A DNA stretch of 64,000 bases from Whitmania pigra (lineage: Eukaryota; Annelida; Clitellata; Hirudinida; Haemopidae), in assembly GCA_021613335.1 (NCBI GenBank), contig JAJTWR010000242.1, forward strand, positions 547,501 through 611,500. Reading direction: 5' to 3'. Made by a program: the position numbers and the translations under genes. The notes below the pieces were generated by a model that saw only the letters and a list, made by a program, of their open reading frames with translations, ran no database searches and had not been told where the DNA came from. Below, piece by piece: positions 1-12,420 of this stretch. The first letter of the stretch is position 1, and every line of letters begins with the position of its first letter.

Positions 1-12
1 TAAACTAATAAC

Positions 13-3000
13 CTTTGAACTTTCCATCAGTTTCTCTCACCCTCTTCTCAACATCTAGTGGCTCGAGGTCAGACAGGTCAACAGCATTGAATGCTCCTTC
101 AGAATCCGACAAATTTGGTTGCTGCAAAATTGTTTTGCTATTTAATTAATTAACATAGTTAATAATTGGTTTAAATCGTTAAATTAGTTACTAATTTTTA
201 ATTATATTGTTTTGTAGATTATTAAACTCTTTATTCCTTATTTTACCAATTTTTCAAGAAAAGATGTGAAAAGAACTTTATGAAAATGAAAACATACCCT
301 GGGTTTGAGACGTGGATGGAAGAGAGCGTATCCATTTGATGTTATAGCGTATGAATAGCCGTTAACTCCGACCTATTGTAACGGTTTGTAAATGCTTGGA
401 AACGCCATTTCAGCAAACATTTACAAGATAACTTAAAAGTGATAGGCAAAAACCAACTAAGGGGAAAAACTTTGTCAGTTCAATTTGAATTTCCAGGCTC
501 ATGAGATAAGGTAGGGTGAGGAACAAGGATGGGTTTAGGTAGCCGCAGCCTGTGAGCTGGTGTTTGCCCATCACTTGGCCAACAATTTCTCATTCACAAA
601 GCACCCATTTCTAGATCTGCTTGATCCTCCATCATGCAATATTGATGTAAAACTAATTTCTTTGTAATATCGTCCAGATTATTCAGTATTGCAGTAAAAC
701 CGATTTTGGAAGTGAGCAGGTAGTACCTTGCTACAGCCATATCTTTTGATGCTCAACGGAGGTTAGCTAAAGTGGAACGCCGTGGTCGCTCAGCAACAAC
801 AAGCACATAAACATAACAACATAGCAACATTATACATCGTTTTTAAAATTACATATTGACGGTAACAAGCACACCTTGTAAGTCGAGATGAGTTTTGTCA
901 TTTCCGTGAGTGGAATGTCAGTTCCCACAACTCCAAGAAGGATTCCTTGATTTGTCTGAAGAATGAATTTTTAATCTCCTAATTTGTACCTAATTATTTA
1001 TTTATATAAGTGATTATTTGTTGTAATTCAGTAAAAATCCAGTAAACAACTAATAATAAAACAGCTTTTTAATAACTGAATGACCATTTGATTCACTCAC
1101 AGTTTCTTTGCGAATGTCAAAAACTGGCTTCGATATGGTAGTCATCATGTCCAACCCCTTCAAACATCAACATATTTTATTCAATTTGTTTTGGGAATAA
1201 TAACAATAATAATAATAATAACAATCTAGGGTGGCCCTTATTATCGAAGTTTTAAAATGTTATTGTCTGACACCCTAGATGAGTTCCAATACATAAAATA
1301 TAATTCAGGCCAAATGTGAGAAGTGTTGAATATTTAGAGGTTGCTAAACGAAATTGTTTTTCATCAAATAAGTGCCACCCTAAGAAACACCAATAGACTC
1401 TATTAACAAAGAATTAGAAGAAGGGTATATTCTTATATGCAACAATTTTATTGAAAGATCGTTAAAGGTTACTGAAACTGAAATCTGACTGGGCTGTGAC
1501 TGTCAGAATAGACATTGGTCCAACTAGTGTGGTTGGCCCTGCTGATAATCATGGGTCTGCTGATGACATGGATATATTCCTGACGTCATTCAATCAATTA
1601 ATTGATGTAATTAATATTTGTGAACAAATCGTTTGCTTCCTACTTGAACGTGTTCATGTACATCCGCAAGACTCGTTATGTGAGAGAAACTTCCTGTAAC
1701 CGAATCAATGCCTCAAGTGTACTTTTAATATTCCTTCAACTATCTAAGTTTAACTATTTAAAACCATTTTTAAGTCTTAAATGTGTGTTGCACGTTAATA
1801 TATATTTCCATTACAATTATTTGTCATTTCATAGCAAAATTAGTTTTACAATTTTTTTAATTAATACTTAGAATCTGAAAGATTTGTCTTTATGGATTTG
1901 CAATAGATGCTCGCGTTAACACAACATTATCCGATTTTTTAATTGACCTTCCATTTATAAAGCATCCCCACCCGAGGACACTAGGCAGAGCAGGCTGGGT
2001 TGCCAACACGACACATAAGGACTATTGTTATTATGCAGCCTCATGCAGGAACCAAGTCGGCAAACTTGCATTCCAATATCTTGTTTTATAACATTTTGTC
2101 TGAACAATTGTTTCATACGTAAGCTTTTATTTGTAGCCATTTCAAACAACTTATATTTATTTATATATATATATGCTTACTGTTTGCATGGCAGTATTAA
2201 GAATTATTGTTATAAATAATTGATTGAATATCACCATAGAGCCTCACCATTATTTTTGCAGGCCATCGATCGAACATCCCTCGAATCTCCCACTTCACGT
2301 CCAATGAGGTAAGTGAACACTCTTATCTGCTCAAAATGACAATTATAATAATAATATTATTATTAGTATTAATTTACTATTAACAATATGTTAATAACTT
2401 AATATTACTATAGACTTTAAAAGTGGCAAAAGTGTTTTCAGTTACGCAAATAAATAAAACCACGCAACATATGAACAAAATGCAATTATTTGCCAGTAAT
2501 AACGTTTCATTAATAATGTGTGATTTGTTATGTCGAAATCAGGGAGAACAAATCGAACATTCTTGCGCGGGGAATTGTATTTTGCGAATACTTCCTCGTA
2601 GTTTTGAACGGCGCCATCGGTGACGATCATAATGGCTTTGTTGCACAGAGCTCCTCTTCTGCTTTCTTCCATCTATCGATGTATTTTTAGAAGTGTAAAC
2701 TGGAGAATTTACTGAATAAATGCTAATTTTCTTTACACTCTGAAAAAGCTCGAATGCCTCGATTAGAGCCAGATCTAAATGAGCAATTCCTTGCGTCTTC
2801 ACTTCAGTCAAGGCCAATTTAGCTTTCTGAAAGCGTTAGACTTCAACAATCAGTTCATCCAACGAGCAATTAGAAAAACTCACAATTTTATTGCTGTCGG
2901 TTGCTTGGATCAATGTCCCATTAAAGCAGGAATTGATGTATTTCGGGGTGTCTGAATACTAAAACATAGAAACGCTGAACTGCGGGATTTGTCGATTAGA

Positions 3001-6000
3001 TGCGCATATAAAGCCACATCAGATGCAGTTTCAACGACCTGAATGATGTTAAAAAAGTCGTCATCGTTCAACGTGTCCAACAGTTTTTCGACTGTCGCCC
3101 TCGCTATTTGGATCCTGAGGCCTCTCATGCTTCCAGAAGAATCCAAAAGCACCACTAAATCTTTTGGGTAAGCAGCTGCTTGTAAGTACCTGTTCAATTT
3201 GCAAAACGTTCCAGTCACGCTTACTAATCTTTGATTGGGTTTTGCTTGTTTATACCAGTCGCGAACCCTGCAGTCGAAGGTGTCAACACCGGATTCATCG
3301 GTATAAAGGTTAGTCCTCCACTTGGTACCTTGAATGAAACTTTTTATGAATAGAAACAGGAAGGTCAAGTAAATTGACTGATACCTGGATAACTCCTGAG
3401 GAAGCCACTGGCACTGCAGAAGTATTGCCAGGTGAGGGTTGGATCGTTGTTGTGATTCTCGACGAAGGCAGCGTTGAGGGAGTCGCTCCATGCCACTCCA
3501 TTGAGGATGACGACAGCTGCGAACGGTTGGAGGATTTGAAAAAGTCAGTGAAATAATGAGGATATGTGCCTACATTCGTTGTACACGTTTGTAGGAACAT
3601 GAACGGTGCTGTGAGTCAGATTAACTGGAATGTTGTTGAAATGTTCGTCCTGGGTGAGTTCAAACTCTGACGTATTCAATTTCTTTGAATTGAAGTAACG
3701 AAACTGAAATGATTTCAACTTTTAGTTATGACTAGAATTTTTCTTGCACTAAATTTATTTCAGTTAAAATCTGATATTTATAAACTATGGAGTTCTAGTG
3801 TTAGCTACTTTTGGTGCTAGGACAATTTGTCGCGGGACATCTACGGAAACACTCCTCACTGGAGGATAGTCAGTAACTAAACAACACGAATGTCCAAGTG
3901 ATAATATGAAACAGTACCAAATTAACTCAAAAAAATCAACACGACATCAACCTATATAATATATAGTATATATATACTATTCCGAACTCTTGGAAATTTC
4001 CAGATTCTCTAGAACTTTCTAGAACTCTCTGGACCTTTCTAGAACTTTCTAGAACAATATTTCTATTTCGACGAACAGTCTGCTTTTTGCGACGAATTAT
4101 CCGGTCACGACTTCATGTAATGTTGAATGGTTAAAAATATAATCCTACTTTTTTGATACAATTGCGCTTGAATTGGCATTTATGGTCAATGTGTCAATAT
4201 TTTATAATTCACAGAATGACTAATAGTAATAGTATTAAAACTATAACACAAAACTTCGAATAATGAGAACAGTTTAACAGTTACTCGTATTTGTTTGTCG
4301 AACGTGTGCCTTGTGAATGCCTTTTCTGCCACTCTCACCAGGTGCTGAAAAATAAAAATAAATCTTAACATAATAACAACACATAACACAACGTTAACAT
4401 AATAACAACATAACGTTGAACGGTATGAATGCAGTCCAAATATTACATATGATTTAATATCTAATTAAAGAGACAGAATTGTTTATATATCTAGCACTTT
4501 AAGTATTATAAACTCAAACATAAATTCAATTTTAAACATACTAAACATTTAAACTTAATAAAAACTGGTGACATTTTGGATAACATGAGTTACATTACAC
4601 ACTAGTTAGTTGTCGGTTTAATCATGGGCAAGTGTTAGAAAACTCTGCTTTAGCAGGAAATACAATCGCAAGGTACTATTTTCAACTACAACTACTGCGT
4701 TTGTCAGACACCATTATCTTGGCAAATTAAAATTTAACCTCTCGAAACCCATAAAAGTACATTGCATCTAAATTTAATGGTTTATTTCTGCTAGTTAAAT
4801 ACTTGCTTCTTGCTTCAGACTCAAAATTTCTTGACATTTCATTAAAAATTCCTAAAATTAAGAATTTATGCAAAAATAACAAACAATCTTTTAAATGCCT
4901 CAATACAGATTTACAACACTTCGTCGCGGAGTTGAATTTTTCTATTTTAATGGTAGAATAGTTTTAGTGATCACACGTTACTATTAAAATTGATTTTTTT
5001 TTTAATTTCTAATATTTTAAAATGATAATATTAATTAGTTAATTATTCAGAAATATAATTAATCCTGTTTATACATAATCAACCTTGTAAATGACATGGA
5101 ACTTGACATAATCATCACTATCAATGTCATAGCCGCCATCATCATCATCATCATCATAAAGAATAACAGGCAGCGCGGAGTTCCATCATTGCAGGACAGC
5201 TCCCAGCGTACAACGTTTGTACACCGTCCAATATTACTGAGCCCATTTATTGGTCAATGGCAAAGTAATTGGTTTTCGTGGTGTTTTAAGGTGAATTACA
5301 TTAAATTAATGAAACATTTTCAATGAAAAAGTTATTCGAAATAAATCAAAGTTTTTGTGAATAATTTTGTTTTATCTCACATGGACAGATTGGACCTTCT
5401 TCCCCAGCATGTGCTCCAACTTTCCCTTAAGTTCTCTCAACATCTCACTTCCATCGATTCTGTTCACTTTGACGTCCATCAGCAAATAATCCTGTTACAA
5501 AGTTACTTTTGTTGACTTGAAATATTGTAAACACAGCTGAGAATAGTTTTCATAACTTATGATAATTTGAACAAATTACACATGCTAATGTAAACATAAA
5601 TCGTCACCTTTTGCGCTTATCTCAACAACTCGCACATAACCTAATGTATGTAAATATACATGTAAATTAATTTGTAATGTTTTCAACAAGTCACATTCAA
5701 TTCGAATGGATGGACAAAAAAAAGAAGTTGATTTGAAAGTTTGACCGTTCTTATGTCGAGAACAGCAGCGGCTTTCGATGTTCTTTCGAGAATGTTCTTC
5801 CCGAACTCATCTGCCCAATACTGAATGCTGTCAGTGAACAATTAAGCACATTACAGCCAATGACAAAAGGATTTATCAGCAAATATAAATATGAAATGAT
5901 ATATTTTAAAGTTTATATTATATTTGTATTACATTTACATTATATTTATATTATATTATATGTTTTCAAAACCAAACCTACTTCATGTCAGTTTTGCCAT

Positions 6001-6956
6001 ATTTTTCATAACAATATCTAAAAAAATATGGTAAATACGTATTTATTGGTGCTTATTTTGTAGGCCTAACAACCGGGTGGAAAGGGGAAAATGCCCTGTT
6101 AGTTTGTTTCTTCATATTTTCCTAAAATTCTTATTTTAGCTTCTAACAACAATATATATTATTTGTATCGTATAAGTTTTGATAACTAAATTACAAGTGT
6201 CTTTAGCGTTAAACTAATCTTTTCGCTTTAATCCACAGTACTGCACTTTGTAGTTGTAGCATTTATGCACATAAACAAAATTTGCTCGACAACTTCGACC
6301 AATTTTAAAATCCTACTTAAGTCACTGTTCCAATTCGTGAGTAATTTTAAATTAAATTAATTCCGCATGAGTTTCATCATTTATTAAAACGTACCGATCT
6401 CCGCATACTCAAAACAAGCAGTGTAAAATTTGTTTTAAATTATATTATATTACTATAATTAATATAATTACTATATTAAGTATATTATATTATAAGTGGC
6501 ATCGGTCACCGAGTGGTTGAGACTTTCGCTCTGGTGTGGCTGAGTTAAGAGTTCAATTACTAGCCACTCGCAAGAGCTTCTAAAGCTAAAATAAATAATA
6601 TTTGATGCAATACGTAATGTAAGTATAATGGCACTCGGGTTAAAATTAAGGATTATAATTTTTGTTACATTAAGTTTACTCCAACTAATATTTCAATTTG
6701 AGTAAATAGGTCTCGTCGTTTAAATGAATTAATTATGTTAACATATTTCACTAATTTGGGTTAAAGAAACTACTTCAAAAAAAAGTTGTTAAAGATTTCG
6801 GAGAATGCATGGTTTTGTTTGAGTGAAGCAACCAACAAGAAGCAAACGAGCAAAAAATCGAATGACTCACGCGTTCAAGTTTAAATTCAGCTGACATTGA
6901 CAAATCCAAAAAAGATGAGCAAATATTAGAATAGCATTGGCAACCTGGTACTTCAT
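13..6956 (-). CDS. CACNA2D: Voltage-gated calcium channel alpha2-delta subunit, 5' half (3' end outside window)
   Basis: Extracellular auxiliary subunit that promotes surface delivery and gating of Cav channels. Exons read on the minus strand: 6956-6871, 5827-5746, 5491-5381, 4344-4285, 3703-3574, 3516-3385, 3328-3256, 3189-3039, 2958-2884, 2826-2737, 2672-2559, 2326-2248, 1693-1644, 1579-1490, 1157-1101, 955-875, 372-298, 121-13. Phases match at every junction; about 548 residues are encoded here. Exon 1 gives a signal peptide ([20 protein letters not shown]). The N-terminal VWA_N part precedes SYPGTKW and [11 protein letters not shown]. The VWA domain (about 230-410) has a complete MIDAS, DSSGS, after AAAYPKD, then [48 protein letters not shown] and [17 protein letters not shown] follow, the last two being Cache-like. 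Wording is closest to alpha2-delta-3/4. Weakest points: donors at 2558 (gttcga) and 1489 (gtcaga), and the end of the last exon. Confidence 0.93.
1960..2040 (-). repeat. Partial copy of the window's tRNA-derived SINE
   Basis: Lies in an alpha2-delta intron. It shares the block around GCTGGGTTGCCAACACGACA with the copy at 38190-38220 and, in reverse, with 31975-32010. Only the middle of the element is recognisable. Confidence 0.55.
3996..4056. repeat. Short tandem repeat with three TTCTAGAA palindromes
   Basis: Tandem 10-mers of the form AGAACTTTCT. TTCTAGAA occurs at 4017-4024, 4037-4044 and 4047-4054, inside the intron between exons 4 and 5 of the alpha2-delta gene. TTCnnGAA is the heat-shock-element core, but the array may simply be a chance microsatellite. 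Confidence 0.6.
6494..6660 (+). repeat. tRNA-derived SINE-like element
   Basis: GGTCACCGAGTGGTTGAGA resembles a Leu/Ser-type tRNA 5' half with an A box, and AGAGTTCAATTAC resembles a B box about 45 bp later. The tRNA body does not fold as a mature tRNA and runs into unrelated AT-rich sequence, so this is not a functional tRNA gene. It lies in intron 1 of the alpha2-delta gene. Confidence 0.5.
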
Positions 6957-8843
6957 AATTCGCTTAATTTTGACCCGATAGATCCATTTCCAAACAATTC
7001 CTTCGCAAGCAATTAAAATTCATTTGAAACCGAAGTTAGTAGTCATCGTGCAATTAAATACAATGAAATTATATTTCATTACATTATGGCAATCGTTAAT
7101 GAAAACACAGAACAATAATTTAATTAGGTTTGCACGAAATTCATGCAGAACCTGCAACCTCTCTCTACAACAGCCTGGTGGACTCCAAGCAAGACATGCA
7201 AGAATTGACATAGAATCGCATCCATGATAATCATGCTGCAGACCTTCACACATTTTCAAGGAAGTTAACGCCAGTTAATATTTAATGAATGAATGCTTTC
7301 ATTCAGTATTTAAAAGTAATTATAGGCAAATCCGTTTTATCATTGCGCTTATATGTTATGTTCGCACGCACAAATTCAACGTCTGCTCGTTCCACAGAAT
7401 GTTCATTGTTACAGTTGATTCAATAATTTGGATTGCACGTTTACAATTTACAGTTTTTTAAATATTTCATTAAAACTGATAGGGATTTTTATCTCCAGAG
7501 CATTATGAAAAGAAAGAGTTGATTAAAAATTAATTCTAAATAAACTCAGTGTTTGAGCAATCAGAATCAGAAAGAAAGAATTCACAATTTAAGTTATCTT
7601 TCCTACTAGACATAGCGTACTTGCTACTTGTACTAGATTAACTTGGACCTCGAGTACTTGTGATTGTACTCAATGAGTACTACTCATACTTGAACACCTA
7701 AACATTCAGAAAATTGTTGCAAAGTGACAAAGCATGTTGCCGAATGTTGAGCAATTGGCTAAGACTATGCAAGGTCAAGGCTCCCATTAAAAATAAAAAC
7801 TTTAAAAAACCCGTCCTTTTTTAAATGTGGTTTAAATATTATTGTATATATTATTACATAAAAAATATTGTAGAACAGTTACATTGACCTTGACTTATAT
7901 AAGCGTTGGCATACTGAATGATTTAAAACACATAGTTAGCAAAAGGTAGCCGCCCCTGGTTTAATGCACAAGAATTTTTCTTAAAATGTACGTTTTGGTG
8001 CATATAATGGTCATTTTAGGGCAGTGGTGCACAACCTTTTTATGGCTGATGGCCAGACACATGTTTCAGAGAACCGAATAAGGACAATTATTAACACTCA
8101 CTTCGAGTTGGAAAAAGGAGATGTTGTGTTGAGTCGTGAAGATGGGTTCGCAAAGGTTTACAACGTGCTCTAATAAAAAGTTTAAAACTTTGTCGACCAC
8201 TTACCATTAATGTATTTTTTGGCATAAATCGCTGACCCAAGCATTTCAAATGAAAAAAGTATCTTAAGTATCTTACAAATTATAACATGCAGATTATTGC
8301 TACAATTACAAGCTTCTGCCAAGTACTATTAAAAAGTGTAACCAAATCAATTTTTATTAACTGACTGTATTTAAGTCTTGACCGCCAAAATTTAATGATG
8401 AGAGCATTTCATGGCTCAAACACATCTCTGGAAATAAACCTACAAGGACATACCTAGCTAATCATACAACCAGCACCAAATTAGCTTTTTTGAAATTTAA
8501 AAAAAAAGGAGCTCCTCCCCTCAAAAATAATAAACATCTTAAAGACCTGGACAATAAACAACTTCAGTTTTAACCTGGACATGAAATAAAATATGAAAGT
8601 AATACATTTTCTCAATGAGTAGATCATGGATCATCAGTTTGTTAGTGTCTATGTCAAAAGAGCTTCGAAACTTGAAATATGACACCAATGCTGTAGTCAT
8701 TTTTATTTTATGAATATATATTTATACAAAAAACTTCAAAAATGATCCATCAAATTATTAATGAAAGTTCACCATTTACATATGATTCTTCAGTCACTAA
8801 ACATGGATGCAATTTTAATTATTTTTGAATGTTTTCAAGTTAA
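6957..8843. other. Intergenic: alpha2-delta upstream region
   Basis: No supported gene. It should hold the alpha2-delta promoter. At 7612-7690 there is a cluster of AGTACTTG/CAAGTACT-like words resembling those at 25270-25390. At 8023-8045 CAGTGGTGCACAACCTTTTT looks like one end of a hAT-type element; I could not find the other end. Confidence 0.4.
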
Positions 8844-10050
8844 TCATGCTTGAGAAATCCAAAACTTTCCTGATTCCTCTCCAGGTGGTCTGACATAAAT
8901 ATCACTTCCCTTGTGAGCAAAAGCCACGATCAAAATTATACTAATAAGGATGATCCCACATAAATATCCTGCCAGGCTGACATAGAGAGAAGCCCTTCGC
9001 AATCTTTCCGAATTACTGTCAGGTTCTCTTGTAAAACCAGCAACTAAAAAAAATATGATTTTCAAGTATAAAATCAAATAATAAATTCTCAAAGATAGGA
9101 TAAGAAAAATGGCAGAATAAAATGTCAACAGTGGTGGGAAAGCAACACAGAATCATGGATTCACTCATATGACTTTTAAACACTTTTTTTCAGCCCTAAA
9201 CTTCATTAAATTTCTTCATTTTAGGATGATACCACTTGTGCTAATTAAAGAATACCATATGTTGAGGTTTTTCCATGCACTCCTTTTAAAGACTTTTGCA
9301 AGGAAATGTTTCAATACTATGAACCCTTACAAGAACTTAAACACAATTAATTTGGCTTTGTTTAAGCATTTACAATTAACTTCCTTTAAATGAAAAATCA
9401 ATACTTAGTTTTCAGCTAAGACCTAACTTTCATTGCAAGCATTTAAATTCAGTTGCCACAACAAATCTAAGGTAATTATTAAGATTAACTTTCATAATAT
9501 TCTTGTGAGTTCATATTGATCATGCAAAATCAACCAAACTTCTATTAAATATCAAATGCCTTCAACATTTTATTAAAATCTTTTTTAAAATTATCTGAAA
9601 ATCAAGATGTAATATATTTTTTCATTTTTAATTTATCTGTTTCAACTTTATTTTGAAAATAAACTAAGAATTATCTACATTATCTCATTATCTCTACAAG
9701 TCCAATATTTGTATCAACATGAATGCTTAACAAATTCAATTTAGTCACAACTTGCTTTTTGTGATTTGAATGTGACATTTGCCAACGTATTTAAAATTAG
9801 CAGCATCGAAAACTTAACTATAGAAATATATAGAAAGCGTTAAAAATTAAAAATTAATTTGCTCACTTGCAATAACAAACGCTGCTAAGCCCAACATTGG
9901 ACAAAAGCAGCAATAAACAAAGACCGAGATGGCGATTGGAATGGTGAAATCGACTTTTTGCGTTCCAGGAGCTCCAGCAAGTTTTCCAGGAACCACAGTG
10001 TAATTTGGGACCGCATATCCGACGAGATGAAGCTGTTGCTGTTGTTGCAT
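8844..10050 (-). CDS. CD225/dispanin-family two-pass membrane protein (paralogue A)
   Basis: Two coding exons, 10050-9867 and 9043-8844, joined in phase 1, encode 127 residues. A glutamine run (MQQQQQL) starts the protein. The first membrane segment includes CCFCPMLGLAAFVIA, the Cys-Cys...Pro...Gly-Leu-Ala pattern of CD225 segment 1. After a short loop (REPDSNSERLRRAS) comes the second membrane segment, LYVSLAGYLCGIILISIILI. The usual Gly-Asp of the loop is missing, so this is the most divergent of the three copies. A 5'UTR intron is likely (acceptor ggaggcag just before the start codon). The family includes IFITM and PRRT proteins, which act at membranes and in vesicle fusion. The specific role here is unknown. 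Confidence 0.82.
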
Positions 10051-10620
10051 AACTGCCTCCTTAATCCTATTAATTTGTAAACATGTATGCTACACCTGTA
10101 AAACTCCAGGTAAAACTCAGTTTATAATTTCCAGGGCTTAATGTTGGCATACGTTATTTTTTCAGGAATAAACCACGTGTTTTACAGAAATATCAAACAA
10201 TAAATATCTTAACATTAAATGACGATTCTCGAAGCTATTTAAAGTTAAATAATGGTGCACGTTCATTTTGACCAATCTGTTATTTCGTTCCAATTTAACC
10301 TAAGATTTTATAAAGTTATTATTTTTTTAATTTATTTTAATACTTATTAATAAATCAAAACACAAAATCAAGACTTATTTTTGTAAAGAATGCGTTCTCT
10401 TTTGAAAGAGCACGTGTTGTGCCCTTTTGAATCATAAAAATTGTTAAAATAAACAAAATAGAATGTCGATAGTTAAAATCATTAATTTGTTTGTTTTTGC
10501 TGCTTGAATTTGATGATTCGTTATCATAATGTTGCTTTACTGCTTGGATTTATAAAATGCACTTTCATTTTATGTTGTCTTAAATGTACGAATTATATTT
10601 ATTGATGCAAGTACATCAAA

Positions 10621-10731
10621 ACTAATTATTAACTTGTAAATAACTAATTATTAATTTGTAAATAACTAATTATTAACTTGTAAATAACTAATTATTAACT
10701 TGTAAATAACTAATTATTAACTTGTAAATAA
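10621..10731. repeat. 22-bp tandem repeat, five copies
   Basis: Unit ACTAATTATTAACTTGTAAA plus TA, repeated five times with one C/T change. AT-rich minisatellite between the first two CD225 genes. Confidence 0.9.
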
Positions 10732-11040
10732 GTATTTCCTCCTTATTGCGGGTAATTTTGTTTATACTTAACTTTACTTCAGTAAACATGTTTACATCAG
10801 AGTCTTCGTTTCAGCTTTTTCCGAGGGGGACAAACCCTCGCACAACATGAGGAAATGACCTTTTTTTGCGTCAAGTCTAAAGCTCTGCTAACCCCAAATG
10901 ACGTCCATACTCTTTAAACAAACTTATTGCTGACATCAGTAACGTTTCAAAACATACACTATTAATTTTATTACGGGAAGATACTACGGGTGTTTATAAA
11001 TCACACTCTGAATCAAAATTCTGAAAAATATTGTAAGCTA

Positions 11041-11681
11041 TCAACAGTTATCAGGAGAGCATACTTCGACTGCGAAGCCAAGAAAAATTGAAAGAATGAT
11101 GATCAAAATGATGCCTGTTATGATTCCAACGGCCGATATGATATAGGAACTGATCAGCAATGGTCTTGCAGAGCTAGCGTCACCATTTGAAGCTGAGGAT
11201 TGACCTACCACTGTTTGAAATATTTTTATTAGTTGTAAATATCTAGTTCGGCTAGAAATTAATTTTGGTCGTAAGAATTAATTAACTGATAGATCATTTT
11301 TAATTATTAATTAATAAATAAGTATTCATTAGTAATTAAGTAATTAAGTGTTATATTGACCGCTAAATGGATTTTACCATCATAAATTCATGAATTTACT
11401 TAAGTGCCTTAAAACATTTGTATATTGTCTGCTATGGTCAACAGCACTTCAAAATATGTCAACTCACAAGCTAATATGAAAGCAACAAATCCAAAGACAA
11501 CTCCACAACACCAGCAGACAAAACAAGACAACAAAATTGCTCCGGTAAAGTTCGTTCCGTTTGGTCCTTTTGTCACAAAAACTGGTTGAACGACGTACGG
11601 TCTTTGAGCGGAGTATTTATTCGGTTTGTTCGCAGGTTGTGGCGGATAAAGCGTAAATTCTGCAATGTTTGCATCCGTCAT
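11041..11681 (-). CDS. CD225/dispanin-family two-pass membrane protein (paralogue B)
   Basis: Exons 11681-11468 and 11210-11041, joined in phase 1, encode 127 residues. The cytoplasmic N-terminus is proline-rich. Segment 1 is FTGAILLSCFVCWCCGVVFG followed by FVAFILA. The loop SNGDASSARPLLISS carries the CD225 Gly-Asp...Ala...Ser pattern, and segment 2 is IISAVGIITGIILIIILSIF. A 5'UTR intron is suggested by a donor at 11803 (ACAG/gtgagta) and an acceptor at 11691, with a TATA-like TTTAAAA near 11912-11918. The splice structure, coding sequence and even intron sequence match paralogue C at 19.8-20.5 kb, showing recent duplication. Function beyond the family (membrane or vesicle protein) cannot be inferred. 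Confidence 0.88.
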
Positions 11682-11911
11682 GTCAGGATTCTGAACAGTG
11701 ATTCGTAATCATTAAAGTTTACAATCATTAAAGTTAAAAGTTGCATTAAATAATGTCTTTTAATTAATTTGTTTTATTTTTATTTGATTTTATATTTACT
11801 CACCTGTTAAGAAGAAATTAATAATTTAAAATTTATTCTAGAAACAAATCGCTTGTCGAAGTTGCATTGAAGCTGCGTGAATAAGTGACTCGGACATGAA
11901 AGTATTGCGTG

Positions 11912-11918
11912 CTTTTAA
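11912..11918 (-). promoter_or_regulatory. Possible TATA box of CD225 paralogue B
   Basis: TTTAAAA on the minus strand, upstream of a putative non-coding first exon ending at 11804. A matching CTTAAAAG sits at about 20695 upstream of paralogue C. Confidence 0.35.
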
Positions 11919-12102
11919 ACAGAGGTTGAACGCTTCATAACTCTTGTACTCGGCATGGTCATGCCTCTTGAGGCACAGTGTACTTTGTACAGTAATTTCA
12001 TCAGCGCCTGCAAATTGACTATTAAACTTATTTTAATAAATTATCAAGCGCACTCAAATGATCCAGGTTGTCAAGAATTAGTAAATTTATTTTTAGAATG
12101 TT

Positions 12103-12420
12103 GAATATTCAATAGAATAGAATATTCAATAGAATAGAATATTCAATAGAATAGAATATTCAATAGAATAGAATATTCAATAGAATAGAATATTCAATAG
12201 AATAGAATATTCAATAGAATAGAATATTCAATAGAATAGAATATTCAATAGAATAGAATATTCAATAGAATAGAATATTCAATAGAATAGAAATTCAATA
12301 GAATAGAATATTCAATAGAATAGAATATTCAATAGAATAGAATATTCAATAGAATAGAATATTCAATAGAATAGAATATTCAATAGAATAGAATATTCAA
12401 TAGAATAGAATATTCAATAT
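12103..12420. repeat. 17-bp satellite array, about 18-19 copies
   Basis: Unit AATATTCAATAGAATAG in near-perfect tandem. One unit near 12291 is short by two bases. The very low divergence indicates recent expansion. Confidence 0.95.

Noticed and set aside
2025..2219. Small open frames in an alpha2-delta intron
   Set aside because: They coincide with the SINE fragment and AT-rich intron sequence, and the exon chain on the minus strand is complete without them.
6494..6580. Candidate tRNA-Leu/Ser gene
   Set aside because: Only the A- and B-box-like words are present. The arms do not pair into a cloverleaf, so it was called SINE-like.
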